This document shows positions 16,049 to 23,260 of a DNA stretch of 35,058 nucleotides, piece by piece (the stretch's first letter is position 1; each line of letters opens with the position of its first letter). The DNA lies in NCBI GenBank assembly GCA_002148405.1, contig MUGG01000092.1:1-35058 (forward strand), read 5' to 3'. Under the pieces are notes generated by a model. The model searched no databases. It was given only the letters and a program-made list of their open reading frames with translations, and was not told the origin of the DNA. The position numbers were made by a program, and so were the translations under genes. Origin of the DNA: Alkalinema sp. CACIAM 70d. GTDB lineage: Bacteria; Cyanobacteriota; Cyanobacteriia; Leptolyngbyales; Leptolyngbyaceae.

Positions 16049-16385
16049 TGAGGACTCTCAAGCAAAGTATCTGGTTAATCTCCTTCAGGCAGCAGGTCAT
16101 GATGTGACCACAGTCAATGCAACAGGTTTAATGAATCGTTCGGATACAGTTGTGCTGGATCACGCTAGCCAAGATGAGCGGGTGCTACTGACACGCAACT
16201 GCAATGACTTCCAAGAGTTGCATCAAGCAAATCCAGTGCACCCAGGAATTTTAGCAGTTTATCAGGATTCTGATCCATCTAAAAACATGAATTACCAGGC
16301 GATCGTGAAGGCAATTGCAAATTTGGAGGTAGCAGAATATCCACTGAAGAATCAATTTGTTGTTCTTAATCAGTGGAGCTATTGA
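16026..16385 (+). CDS. DUF5615 PIN-like toxin
   Basis: This is a 119-residue PIN-like protein starting at TTG, supported by AAGGAG six bases upstream. The first strand carries VLLDED (Asp8, Glu9, Asp10), and TRNCNDF (Asp61) forms the second acidic patch of the family; the AAGHDVTTVNATGL segment and VLDHASQDERVLLTRN are typical. DUF5615 toxins are predicted ribonucleases of VapC type. The 23-nt overlap with the DUF433 gene makes a compact two-gene module. All apparent active-site residues are present, so the toxin may be functional. Repeat copy B begins about 35 nt after the stop. Confidence 0.88.
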   Translation: MSLRVLLDEDSQAKYLVNLLQAAGHDVTTVNATGLMNRSDTVVLDHASQDERVLLTRNCNDFQELHQANPVHPGILAVYQDSDPSKNMNYQAIVKAIANLEVAEYPLKNQFVVLNQWSY

Positions 16386-16422
16386 TTTGCCGAATCGCGT
16401 AAATTGTCAGGCAGCGCAGCAC

Positions 16423-16700
16423 AATCGGGTCGAGGAGGGAATTTAACCCTCCCCTCCCACACCACCTGCCATGCTGATGACTTAAGCGTAACCTTGGACT
16501 TTCTTCCAAAGTTGCTTAATTGAGAGCAGTCCCTGTGTGTGATGCAAAGTTCGATCGGCTTTTTAGATTGTTTCGTGGGCAGTCGTTTTTCAGTAAAAAT
16601 CTAGAGACTTTATCATTAGCTTAGTGTGACCGATCTTCGCACCTGACTGGCAATGCTAAACTGTTCTCAGCAAAGTCAACTCACAGCAGGTGAACTTTGC
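16423..16700. repeat. Repeat copy B (internally deleted mobile-element fragment)
   Basis: 16423-16534 matches copy C at 17187-17340 except that a 41-nt segment of C is missing. 16536-16700 continues with the sequence found in copy A at 11690-11856. Relative to C a further 175 nt (17341-17515) are missing, with TGTG at the junction. It includes the hairpin GGAGGG/CCCTCC. Confidence 0.85.
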
Positions 16701-16701
16701 G

Positions 16702-17188
16702 TTAGGCAGCAGCACTCAGCCTAAAGGTGTGCGATAAGCTTTGATATGGTTAAAAAATATGAAGTCACCGAAGGAAGTCGTGCAAGATTGGGTTGCGGCA
16801 TATAACGCTTGTAACCCGCATGCGCTCATTGAGCTTTATCACGATGATGCCGAAAATCATCAGGTCGCTTTTGGCGATCCGCTTCATGGGCGTGACGCTT
16901 TGTTGGAGAGTTTCGTTTCATTCTTCACAGCGTTTCCAGACAACTATACTCATCCGCTGAACATATTTGAAGATGGCGAATGGGCTATTGTCGAGTGGAA
17001 AGGCGGCGGCACATTTTTAGGTCAGTTAGGCGATAACGCGCCAAACGGCAAGAGTTTTACGCTGCAAGGCTGCGGTTTCTTTTATGTCATCAATGACAAA
17101 ATCAAGTTCCAACGTGGTTACATCGACAAGCACACGTGGCTTTCGCAGCTTGGAATATCTGTCACGTAAGTCGTCAACTGCTGCCTAA
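16702..17188. mobile_element. Possible gene cassette: SnoaL-like gene between 11-bp inverted repeats
   Basis: TTAGGCAGCAG (16702-16712) and CTGCTGCCTAA (17178-17188) are exact reverse complements that enclose the SnoaL-like gene and little else. The left end, GCGTTAGGC, has the form of an integron attC/attI core (GTTRRRY), and the right end resembles the opposite attC box. The segment sits exactly between repeat copies B and C, so it looks inserted. A complete attC hairpin is not present. Confidence 0.45.
16759..17169 (+). CDS. SnoaL-like/NTF2-superfamily protein
   Basis: The ATG at 16759 (MKSPKEVVQDW) gives 136 residues; the frame opens six codons earlier at a TTG that has no support. The order of elements is that of the SnoaL-like NTF2 fold: helix VVQDWVAAYNACNPHALIELYHDDA, then ENHQVAFGDPLHGRDALLES, a Phe-rich helix, and the curved sheet ending in FQRGYIDKHTWLSQLG. 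Members include polyketide cyclases, isomerases and many proteins of unknown ligand, and the substrate cannot be assigned here. The gene lies alone between 11-bp inverted repeats and two copies of a decayed repeat, which points to recent acquisition. Confidence 0.75.
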   Translation: MKSPKEVVQDWVAAYNACNPHALIELYHDDAENHQVAFGDPLHGRDALLESFVSFFTAFPDNYTHPLNIFEDGEWAIVEWKGGGTFLGQLGDNAPNGKSFTLQGCGFFYVINDKIKFQRGYIDKHTWLSQLGISVT

Positions 17189-17286
17189 TCGGGTCGAGGA
17201 GGGAATTTAACCCTCCCCTTCCACACTACCTGCCATGCGGGTCCGCAACAGGCGGATCAGGTCGCCGCGCAAACAACACTGATGAC

Positions 17287-17550
17287 TTAAGCGTAACCTT
17301 GGACTTTCTTCCAAAGTTGCTTAATTGAGAGCAATCCCTGTTTCTTCAACCATTCATTCGTCATTCCCGTTTGCGTTGCCAACGTCTTTGACAAGCGCCA
17401 ATAGCCCTTACGACTAATGCCCGTCAAAAAGGTAACTGGTTCATTTACCCAGAAACCCGTCCGCGAAAGCAGCGATCGGGGTAGTTGAGAGCGATCGTGC
17501 ATTTTCTCCTTCATTTGTGTGATGCAAAGTTCGATCAGCTTTTCAAATTG
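17287..17550 (-). pseudogene. Remnant of a reverse transcriptase/maturase-like C-terminus
   Basis: From MKEKMHDRSQ at 17514 the frame reads 75 residues to a TAA at 17287; it extends upstream as LPTKQFEKLIELCITQ before a stop. The part RKGYWRLSKTLATQTGMTNE followed by WLKKQGLLSIKQLW resembles, from memory, the end of group II intron reverse transcriptase/maturases in cyanobacteria. The GC-rich hairpins that follow the stop fit an intron 3' part. No polymerase motifs (such as YADD) are present in the window, so only the tail survives. A transposase tail is the alternative. Homologous bits in copies A and B have stops or deletions. Confidence 0.5.
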
Positions 17551-17586
17551 TTTCGTGGGCAGTCATTTTCAGACAAAAATCTAGAA

Positions 17587-17636
17587 AGACTTCATCATTG
17601 GCCTAGCTCAACAGACTTCATCATTGGCCTAGCTCA
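17587..17636. repeat. 26-bp tandem duplication at the end of copy C
   Basis: The 24-nt sequence beginning AGACTTCATCATTGGCCTAG occurs at 17587-17610 and 17613-17636, separated by AC. Confidence 0.95.
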
Positions 17637-17838
17637 TAGGAATTCCAGCCGAGGTGATCATCCAGCCCTATGAGTCGTTAAAAGCACCCGCCTAACCCTC
17701 CTGTCGCAAACAGGCAATTGAATAATCCCAACATCGAAACCGTAGCCTGTGCAATCACAGACGAAATTTTAGAGGCAACCGATCGCCTCTTTAAGCGCAT
17801 CCCGGATGCCTAGCCTTGACCAGAACCTAACAACTCCC

Positions 17839-18312
17839 TTAAAAATCCACCCCATCCTCATCATCAAACTGAGGATCCCAACTCGCAGACAGCACATCCG
17901 CCACCACCGCCTCCAGCGCCGCCGCATTCAACTGCCGATCGGATCTCGCCTGCAAGGGGTCAGACAACGGTAGCAGACGTAGCAGCCAATTCTCTTGCAC
18001 CAAATCAAAACAAGCCTGCTGGCCCTCGCCCCCAGCACCAGCCACCTGCCGCATCTCCAAATAGTCAAAACTATAAACATTGATATACAGCGATCGATTC
18101 GCCACCAACGTCGAACTCTGGGGGTCTGCAATCACCTCCACAATGCAGCCCTCCCCCTCCGACACAACCTTGCCATCCTGGAAATAGAGATAGCGCACAC
18201 GCCGCAAATCCGTCAGCAACCGTTGTATATCCCGCTTATCAACCACAAGCCCCCGATCGACAATACAAGGAGCAGGAAATCTGGCAGGTCGGGAAGAAGA
18301 ATTTTGACTCAT
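17839..18312 (-). CDS. Hypothetical protein, 157 residues
   Basis: I choose the start at 18312 (MSQNSSSRPAR); the frame runs 18 residues further upstream without support. The product is about 157 residues with no signal peptide or membrane segment. The middle reads VDKRDIQRLLTDLRRVRYLY, then EGCIVEVIADPQSSTLVANR, then LYINVYSFDYLEM, alternating strand and helix in an alpha/beta pattern. The C-terminus is acidic (DPQFDDEDGVDF). I do not recognise a family with a known function, though it looks like a conserved cyanobacterial protein. The coding sequence is GC-rich with host-like codon use, so it marks the return to core genome after the accessory stretch. Confidence 0.65.
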   Translation of the reverse strand: MSQNSSSRPARFPAPCIVDRGLVVDKRDIQRLLTDLRRVRYLYFQDGKVVSEGEGCIVEVIADPQSSTLVANRSLYINVYSFDYLEMRQVAGAGGEGQQACFDLVQENWLLRLLPLSDPLQARSDRQLNAAALEAVVADVLSASWDPQFDDEDGVDF

Positions 18313-18909
18313 AGCAAGCCTGGGTGAACTAGATCCTTTAAGAACGTTTGACTGGGGGTGATGCAACTATCCCAAGGGAATGATCGATCGAGACCGGAAA
18401 AATCCATTGTTCTTCATCATAGGCAACCCGATCGGCCATCCAGCATAGGCTTCAAGACCGAGATCTTTCCCACAAATTGCTTAATTTCACTGAAGAATTG
18501 GGCAAACAGCAGCTGGACAAGCAGCCATTGGGCAATCTGAGTAAAGACACGCTGACTAAAAGCATTAGATGATCCAGAATGGCGGTTAGCGAGGGGGGTT
18601 AGCGAACGCTGTTGTAATGGCAAAATTGGGCCATAAACAAGAACTTGGGGAAACAATCTAGGGGTTAGAATTGCCCGAGTTCAAGCAGCGATCGATCAGA
18701 GCACACAGGACGAAAAAATTAGATGGCTTGTTTCCCTCAGTTATACTCAATTTCATTCAGTTTTTACACTGTATTCATCAGATATTCATCAAGTCATCCC
18801 TAAGACTCAGCGAAATTCCGTCCCCTGAGGGCAGACGCAGTCATAATAGTCTGCACAAGGAAACTCTAAACAAGTTGCTTGCAATTGCAATTACTCCAAC
18901 TATTCACCC
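18313..18909. other. 597-nt spacer, nothing recognised
   Basis: Short frames exist on both strands but none has protein-like composition. The segment GGTTAGCGA occurs twice close together near 18583-18604. The promoters of the divergent 157-residue gene and cobS should lie here. Confidence 0.45.
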
Positions 18910-19677
18910 ATGGGATTGCTGCTCAGGGGAATCTTCCCAAAAATTATTAGCGCAGTTACATTTTATACGTGCATCCCCATCCCCCCTCACTGGCCCCAGG
19001 ATTTTCGAGGAATTGCCCAATATGCGCCCTTGGTCGGCTTAGGCTTGGGAGGCGGAATTGGGCTCCTAGACTGGGGCTTACAAGGCTTAGGAATTCCGCT
19101 GATCGTGCGATCGGGGTTACTAGTCGGCGCAGGATTGCTCTTAACCGGCGGGCTGCACCTCGATGGAGCCATGGATACGGCGGATGGACTCGCTGTGGTA
19201 GATCCCGATCGGCGGTTGGCCGTCATGGCAGACAGTCGCAGCGGAGCCTTTGGTGTCATGGCCGCAGTGATGGTTATCTTACTGAAAGTGCTGGCGTTGA
19301 ATTCATTACCCAACAGCCGCACAGTCATTTTAGTCTTGATTGCAGGCTGGGCACGCTGGGGGCAATTGTGGGCGATCGCCGCCTATCCCTACTTAAAAGC
19401 CCAAGGCAAAGGGGCCTTGCATAAACAGGCCATTCAATCCCGCTGGCAAACGGTGCCCAGTCTGCTCCTATTGGTGGGCTTAGGCGTATTTTTATATACA
19501 CTGAATCCTACACAACCACGGTTGACGATCGGATTAACGATCGCTGGCCCGATTACCGCTTATCTCACCGGAGCCTGGTTACAGTACAAACTCGGCGGCC
19601 AAACGGGCGATACCTACGGCGCGATCGTAGAATGGACAGAAGCACTCCTGTTCTGTGTGGCAACAGCCTTGGTATAG
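18910..19677 (+). CDS. cobS: Adenosylcobinamide-GDP ribazoletransferase (cobalamin synthase)
   Basis: CobS joins adenosylcobinamide-GDP to alpha-ribazole (or its phosphate), the last assembly step of cobalamin, at the inner membrane. The 255-residue length is usual. The N-terminus GIFPKIISAVTFYTCIPIP is the typical opening. The metal- and substrate-binding region GGLHLDGAMDTADGLA lies at 80-95 with Asp85, Asp89 and Asp92, followed by MADSRSGAFGVMAAV. Several hydrophobic segments follow, as expected for a polytopic protein. No other cobalamin gene or B12 riboswitch is visible nearby. Its last 64 nt overlap the end of the convergent ion channel gene. In cyanobacteria the product is pseudocobalamin; that is general knowledge, not visible here. 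Confidence 0.92.
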   Translation: MGLLLRGIFPKIISAVTFYTCIPIPPHWPQDFRGIAQYAPLVGLGLGGGIGLLDWGLQGLGIPLIVRSGLLVGAGLLLTGGLHLDGAMDTADGLAVVDPDRRLAVMADSRSGAFGVMAAVMVILLKVLALNSLPNSRTVILVLIAGWARWGQLWAIAAYPYLKAQGKGALHKQAIQSRWQTVPSLLLLVGLGVFLYTLNPTQPRLTIGLTIAGPITAYLTGAWLQYKLGGQTGDTYGAIVEWTEALLFCVATALV

Positions 19678-20507
19678 CTGCGATCTCGGGAGGATTCCAA
19701 TTCCAAGAGCACCGGATCTGGGCTGGGCGGGGTGGAGGGTAAAACGGTTCCACAGACCTTACAAAACTTGGCATCAGCATCATGAACAGACCACCCGCAC
19801 TGGGAGCAAGTGACTTGGACTTGATTGCCCGTTTTGACCAGTCGCCGGACTAAATCGCCCAATTGCCAGGGGATAAAAATCAAGCCTGTAATACTCATCA
19901 AAATCGTTAACAACCGTCCCATCTGCGAAATCGGTGTAATATCGCCAAATCCTGCTGTGGTAATGGTTGTAACACAAAAATAAATAGAATCCAAAAAGGT
20001 CGCAAATGCTTGCGGGTTAGTCGTATGCTCGACTTGATAAATTAAGCCTGCATAGACAAAAATAATCGAGAAAATTGTAAAGAGAATTCTGGTAAAAATT
20101 GCAGTATCTTCGCTACTCACATAGCCAAAAATAGTTTTTCCACCGAAAAAACGAATCAGCCGTAAAATCCGAATCCAACGGAAAATTCGCAGAAATCCTA
20201 CATTGGAATTACCCAGCAGAAATGGCACGATCGCCAGTAGGTCAATGATGGAGTAAATGCTAAAAACAAATTGAGCTTTGCGATCGGTACACCAAAACCG
20301 CAACCCATACTCCAACACAAATAATCCCAGAATCGCCATTTGTCCATGGTCTAGCCAAGGCTTAATGGAGTCTGGGAGGGTATAGGTTTCTGCCACAAAA
20401 ATCGCAGAGGACAGCAAGACCAATCCAGTAATGAGCAAGTTAATTGCCCGCCCGACTGGGGTTTCGATGTCCTCCAGATAAAATGCGATGCGCTCACGGA
20501 AGGTCAT
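19614..20507 (-). CDS. Voltage-gated-like ion channel with C-terminal zinc ribbon
   Basis: The start at 20507 (MTFRERIAFY) gives 297 residues and avoids overlap with the upstream pyrophosphorylase gene. Six hydrophobic segments can be seen between 20 and 222. The fourth (105-120, FLRIFRWIRILRLIRFF) carries an Arg every third or fourth residue, a voltage-sensor pattern. The pore loop at 180-191 reads TTITTAGFGDIT, a variant of the potassium filter TVGYGD. After the last helix, CSQC (234-237) and CKVC (249-252) form a four-cysteine zinc ribbon. The protein is therefore a single-subunit voltage-gated-like cation channel, probably for potassium, assembling as a tetramer. The Ala before GFGD leaves selectivity open. 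The 3' end overlaps cobS by 64 nt on the opposite strand. Confidence 0.85.
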   Translation of the reverse strand: MTFRERIAFYLEDIETPVGRAINLLITGLVLLSSAIFVAETYTLPDSIKPWLDHGQMAILGLFVLEYGLRFWCTDRKAQFVFSIYSIIDLLAIVPFLLGNSNVGFLRIFRWIRILRLIRFFGGKTIFGYVSSEDTAIFTRILFTIFSIIFVYAGLIYQVEHTTNPQAFATFLDSIYFCVTTITTAGFGDITPISQMGRLLTILMSITGLIFIPWQLGDLVRRLVKTGNQVQVTCSQCGWSVHDADAKFCKVCGTVLPSTPPSPDPVLLELESSRDRSYTKAVATQNRSASVHSTIAP

Positions 20508-20532
20508 AAAACGAGGGGAGTGACTTAACAAC

Positions 20533-21711
20533 TCACAACGGGACGACTTGATCATCGACTCCCAATAATTGAGCGATCGCCTGCCGTTCCAGCGAAGGAT
20601 CCGTAGGCATCTGTTGCCGTGCATCGGTGATCAACCAATCCAACGAGGCCGCCTGAACATCGATCGTGGCTCCAGTTTTGTCTACGCAATAGCGACCGAA
20701 CACCAGTTTATCCACTAAGCGAACTCCTGGGCCTAAGCGAGAATAATCAAAAATCACACTGTTATCAACGGTGGCACCACTGCACACCCAGCAATTCGGG
20801 CCAATCATTGCTGGCCCAATAATGGTCGCCCCATCTTCAATACAAGTCATGGCACCAATGTAGACCGGGCCTTGAATATTAACTTTATCCCAGTTCACCG
20901 CCACATTTAGCCCTGCATAGACCCCAGGACGCACCTCCCGCCCAGGGATTTCAACATTTTTCACTTCACCGTTGAGAACAGCCCGTACCGCATGCCAGTA
21001 GTCCGGAACTTTCCCAATGTCCACCCACTCAAAGTCCATCGGTAACCCGTAGAAAGGCGCACCCATTTCGACTAATTTGGGGAATAACTGCCCACCGATG
21101 TCATACTCCTCTCCGGAGGGAATGTAATCTAAAATTTCAGGTTCAAAAATATAAATCCCGGTATTGATATCCGTGCTCAGGGCTTCTTCTACGGAGGGTT
21201 TCTCTTGGAAGGCTTTGATCCGACCCGTTTCATCCGTCACCACCACTCCATAGCTGGATACCTCTTCGCGGGGCACAGTTTTCATAATGATCGTCGCGAT
21301 CGAGCCTTTTTCCCGGTGCCACTGCACAGCCTTGGTTAAATCCAGGTCAATTAAAGCATCCCCGCAAAGCACCACAAAAGTGTCATCAAAGAAGGGGTGG
21401 AAATCTTGAATCCGCTTCATACCACCAGCGGATCCTACAGCCTCACCCACCAATTCTCCATCAATAATCCGTCCTTCAAAGGAATAGCCAATTTCCACCC
21501 CAAAGCGCTGGCCATCCCGGAAATATCCTTCAATTTCCTTAGCGAGGTGGCTGACATTCACCATGATTTGGTTAAAGCCATGCTGTTTCAGCAGTTCCAG
21601 AAGAAACTCCATCACTGGCTTCTGGAGGATGGGAATCATGGGCTTAGGCACAGTGTAGGTAATTGGACGTACCCGTGTTCCTTTACCTGCGGCCAGAATC
21701 ATGGCTTTCAT
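20533..21711 (-). CDS. NDP-sugar pyrophosphorylase (mannose-1-phosphate guanylyltransferase-like) with left-handed beta-helix domain
   Basis: This 392-residue enzyme has an N-terminal nucleotidyltransferase domain (1 to about 235). It opens with MKAMILAAGKGTRVRPITYT and then VPKPMIPILQKPVMEF, the classic dinucleotide-binding signature with its catalytic Arg and Lys, followed by VLCGDALIDLDL (metal Asp) and DINTGIYIFEPEIL. The C-terminal part (about 250-360) has hexapeptide-like repeats (IGAMTCIEDGATIIGPAMIG) forming a beta-helix. Such proteins make GDP-mannose or another NDP-sugar for polysaccharides; the nucleotide and sugar cannot be fixed by sequence alone, and glucose-1-phosphate transferase activity is an alternative. 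The ion channel gene follows on the same strand 25 nt downstream. Confidence 0.87.
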   Translation of the reverse strand: MKAMILAAGKGTRVRPITYTVPKPMIPILQKPVMEFLLELLKQHGFNQIMVNVSHLAKEIEGYFRDGQRFGVEIGYSFEGRIIDGELVGEAVGSAGGMKRIQDFHPFFDDTFVVLCGDALIDLDLTKAVQWHREKGSIATIIMKTVPREEVSSYGVVVTDETGRIKAFQEKPSVEEALSTDINTGIYIFEPEILDYIPSGEEYDIGGQLFPKLVEMGAPFYGLPMDFEWVDIGKVPDYWHAVRAVLNGEVKNVEIPGREVRPGVYAGLNVAVNWDKVNIQGPVYIGAMTCIEDGATIIGPAMIGPNCWVCSGATVDNSVIFDYSRLGPGVRLVDKLVFGRYCVDKTGATIDVQAASLDWLITDARQQMPTDPSLERQAIAQLLGVDDQVVPL

Positions 21712-21982
21712 AGATTTTTTCTCTCAACCAACACCACTCAATCATCTTCAATCGTGCTCAAGCAATTCCTGGAAGATTCTGTAACATCTCCCTCGAGAAC
21801 ACTTGCCAATTGTAAAGTACCCAGTTTAGACCTGGCCTTCACGAAAGTATAAAGACTCTATTAAGGCCATTCTTTAAGGATATCTAAAAAAGTAATCGAT
21901 GGCTGTGTCATAAAAACCCTCAATGAATGGTTAATCTAGGCCAAGGTAGGCTAGATAGATGGATTCTTATTTTTTTGAGAAA

Positions 21983-22837
21983 TTAATCAGGCAGAGCGAC
22001 TGCCATCGCTTCTTCTAGGTTGAGATCTCGCAGTTGAAGCAGAGTGCGAACCCGCAGATCCTGGTAGAACGATTCTTGGGAAAGTTCCACCTTAGACTGG
22101 GAAGTGAGTAATAACAAAGCCCAGAAGACCCCCACCCGCTCATGAGTCCGTTCATCGGTGACAATGTGGCGGTGAAGTTGCTCCGAACTCTGGGCTCGGG
22201 TGGCTAGCCAAAATTCCAGCAGCAAATCAAAGTCGATCCAGTCCTGCCCCCGCGATAGGGTATCCCAATGTTCAACAAAAAATTCTTCCAGCATGACGGC
22301 CATTTCCGTCAGATTTTCCTGGTGGGCCAGTTGGGCGATCGTGCGGATGGCCTGAGATCGGGAGTGGGGTTTGGGACGACGGACTTTTTTGCGATCGCGG
22401 GGGCCTTCTTCCAGGGCAGCGGCGATGATTTCCAGCTGGTCGATCAATTCCTGCAACGTGACGCGCCGACGTTTAGGGGGCTGGGCCACGGCTCGACGGC
22501 GCAACCGACGCTCCAAATTCATGGGCAAGGCCGCGATTCCCAAGCTGTCATCGTCAAAAAATTCCCCCTCTTCTAAGAGGCCATCGTCGGCAGGTTGTGC
22601 CGTCGGATTCATGCTGTCGGCCTTGAGCAACAGCAGCATGGAGGCGTAGAGAAACGCTTGACCGGATTGGGACAGGTTGGCTTCGTACTGGTTGCGGTTA
22701 TTGGCGGCAAAGGGCGATAGGTCATTCAAAAAGCGATCGATGACATCAATGACATTGACATCCCAGGGATCAATTTCTCCCGTTTCTGCTAAGTCAATCA
22801 AAAATGCGATCGCGTCCCGCGCTAGGGAAAGAGCCAT
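21983..22837 (-). CDS. scpA: Segregation and condensation protein A
   Basis: ScpA is the kleisin subunit that bridges the heads of the SMC dimer and, with ScpB, forms the chromosome condensin. The 284-residue protein shows the kleisin layout: an N-terminal helical part, IAFLIDLAETGEIDPWDVNV followed by IDVIDRFLND (about 10-38), a variable acidic middle (DDGLLEEGEFFDDDSLG), and a C-terminal winged helix with HIVTDERTHERVGVFWALLL followed by LTSQSKVELSQ (about 225-255). This closely follows the typical family length. The ATG at 22837 is preceded by AGG a few bases upstream. No scpB or smc lies in the window. Confidence 0.9.
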   Translation of the reverse strand: MALSLARDAIAFLIDLAETGEIDPWDVNVIDVIDRFLNDLSPFAANNRNQYEANLSQSGQAFLYASMLLLLKADSMNPTAQPADDGLLEEGEFFDDDSLGIAALPMNLERRLRRRAVAQPPKRRRVTLQELIDQLEIIAAALEEGPRDRKKVRRPKPHSRSQAIRTIAQLAHQENLTEMAVMLEEFFVEHWDTLSRGQDWIDFDLLLEFWLATRAQSSEQLHRHIVTDERTHERVGVFWALLLLTSQSKVELSQESFYQDLRVRTLLQLRDLNLEEAMAVALPD

Positions 22838-23260
22838 GAATTGACCTACCGAAAGATAAAAGTTGTACTTGAGTTAGCGAAGTTTGATTTGGGAGAAGTA
22901 AACCGCTGCTGCTGCGATCGTGCTGAGTAAGACCAGCGGCACCCACAGACTCCAAAGACTGTGCGGATCGATGAGATTAGCAGGCAGATTAGCAGACATT
23001 GTAATAGAGGATCCTAAAAATGGAGGGAGCGGATTATCGAGTATAGAACATTTCTACCAGTTCGATGGTTGATTGGATCAAGGCATCGTTGGGATTGAGC
23101 ATCAAACTTAACGATTACTGGACTACCGCCTTAGTTACCAATTCAATCGCCCAAGGCAGAAGCACGATGGATACGATCGATAAGCTGATACGCTAAAAGA
23201 CTGCCATCTCCCAAGATGATGCCGCCTAGATTGTTGAGTTAGCTTATTGAGTGATCTGAA
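22838..23260. other. 423-nt spacer containing a small membrane peptide gene
   Basis: The only gene I can support is the 41-residue minus-strand frame at 22874-22999. The rest (23000-23260) has no coding signal and should carry the promoter of the YlqF/RbgA gene. Confidence 0.45.
22874..22999 (-). CDS. Small single-span membrane protein, 41 residues
   Basis: ATG at 22999 to TAA at 22874 encodes 41 residues. A polar N-terminus of about 15 residues is followed by one hydrophobic segment (SLWVPLVLLSTIAAAAVYF, about 17-35) and a basic end (SQIKLR), which predicts a cytoplasmic C-terminus. Its size and shape are like those of the small subunits of photosynthetic and NDH-1 complexes, but I cannot match it to a named one. 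It lies 36 nt upstream of scpA on the same strand and could be co-transcribed with it. A purine-rich AGAGGATCC lies a little further from the ATG on the other side; Shine-Dalgarno support is weak. Confidence 0.5.
   Translation of the reverse strand: MSANLPANLIDPHSLWSLWVPLVLLSTIAAAAVYFSQIKLR

Larger units (their letters stand above)
17187..17640. repeat. Repeat copy C (longest copy of the decayed element)
   Basis: This copy contains everything seen in B plus two segments lost from B, and shares 17465-17606 with copy A. On its minus strand it keeps the remnant frame described at 17287-17514. It carries the hairpin GGAGGG/CCCTCC near 17201-17219 and a second stem around TGCGGACCCGCA. Its right end has been tandemly duplicated (17587-17636). 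Confidence 0.8.

Noticed and set aside
17187..17340. Complete group II intron
   Set aside because: No polymerase motifs, no recognisable domain V with its catalytic triad, and no 5' part are present; only a tail-like remnant can be supported.
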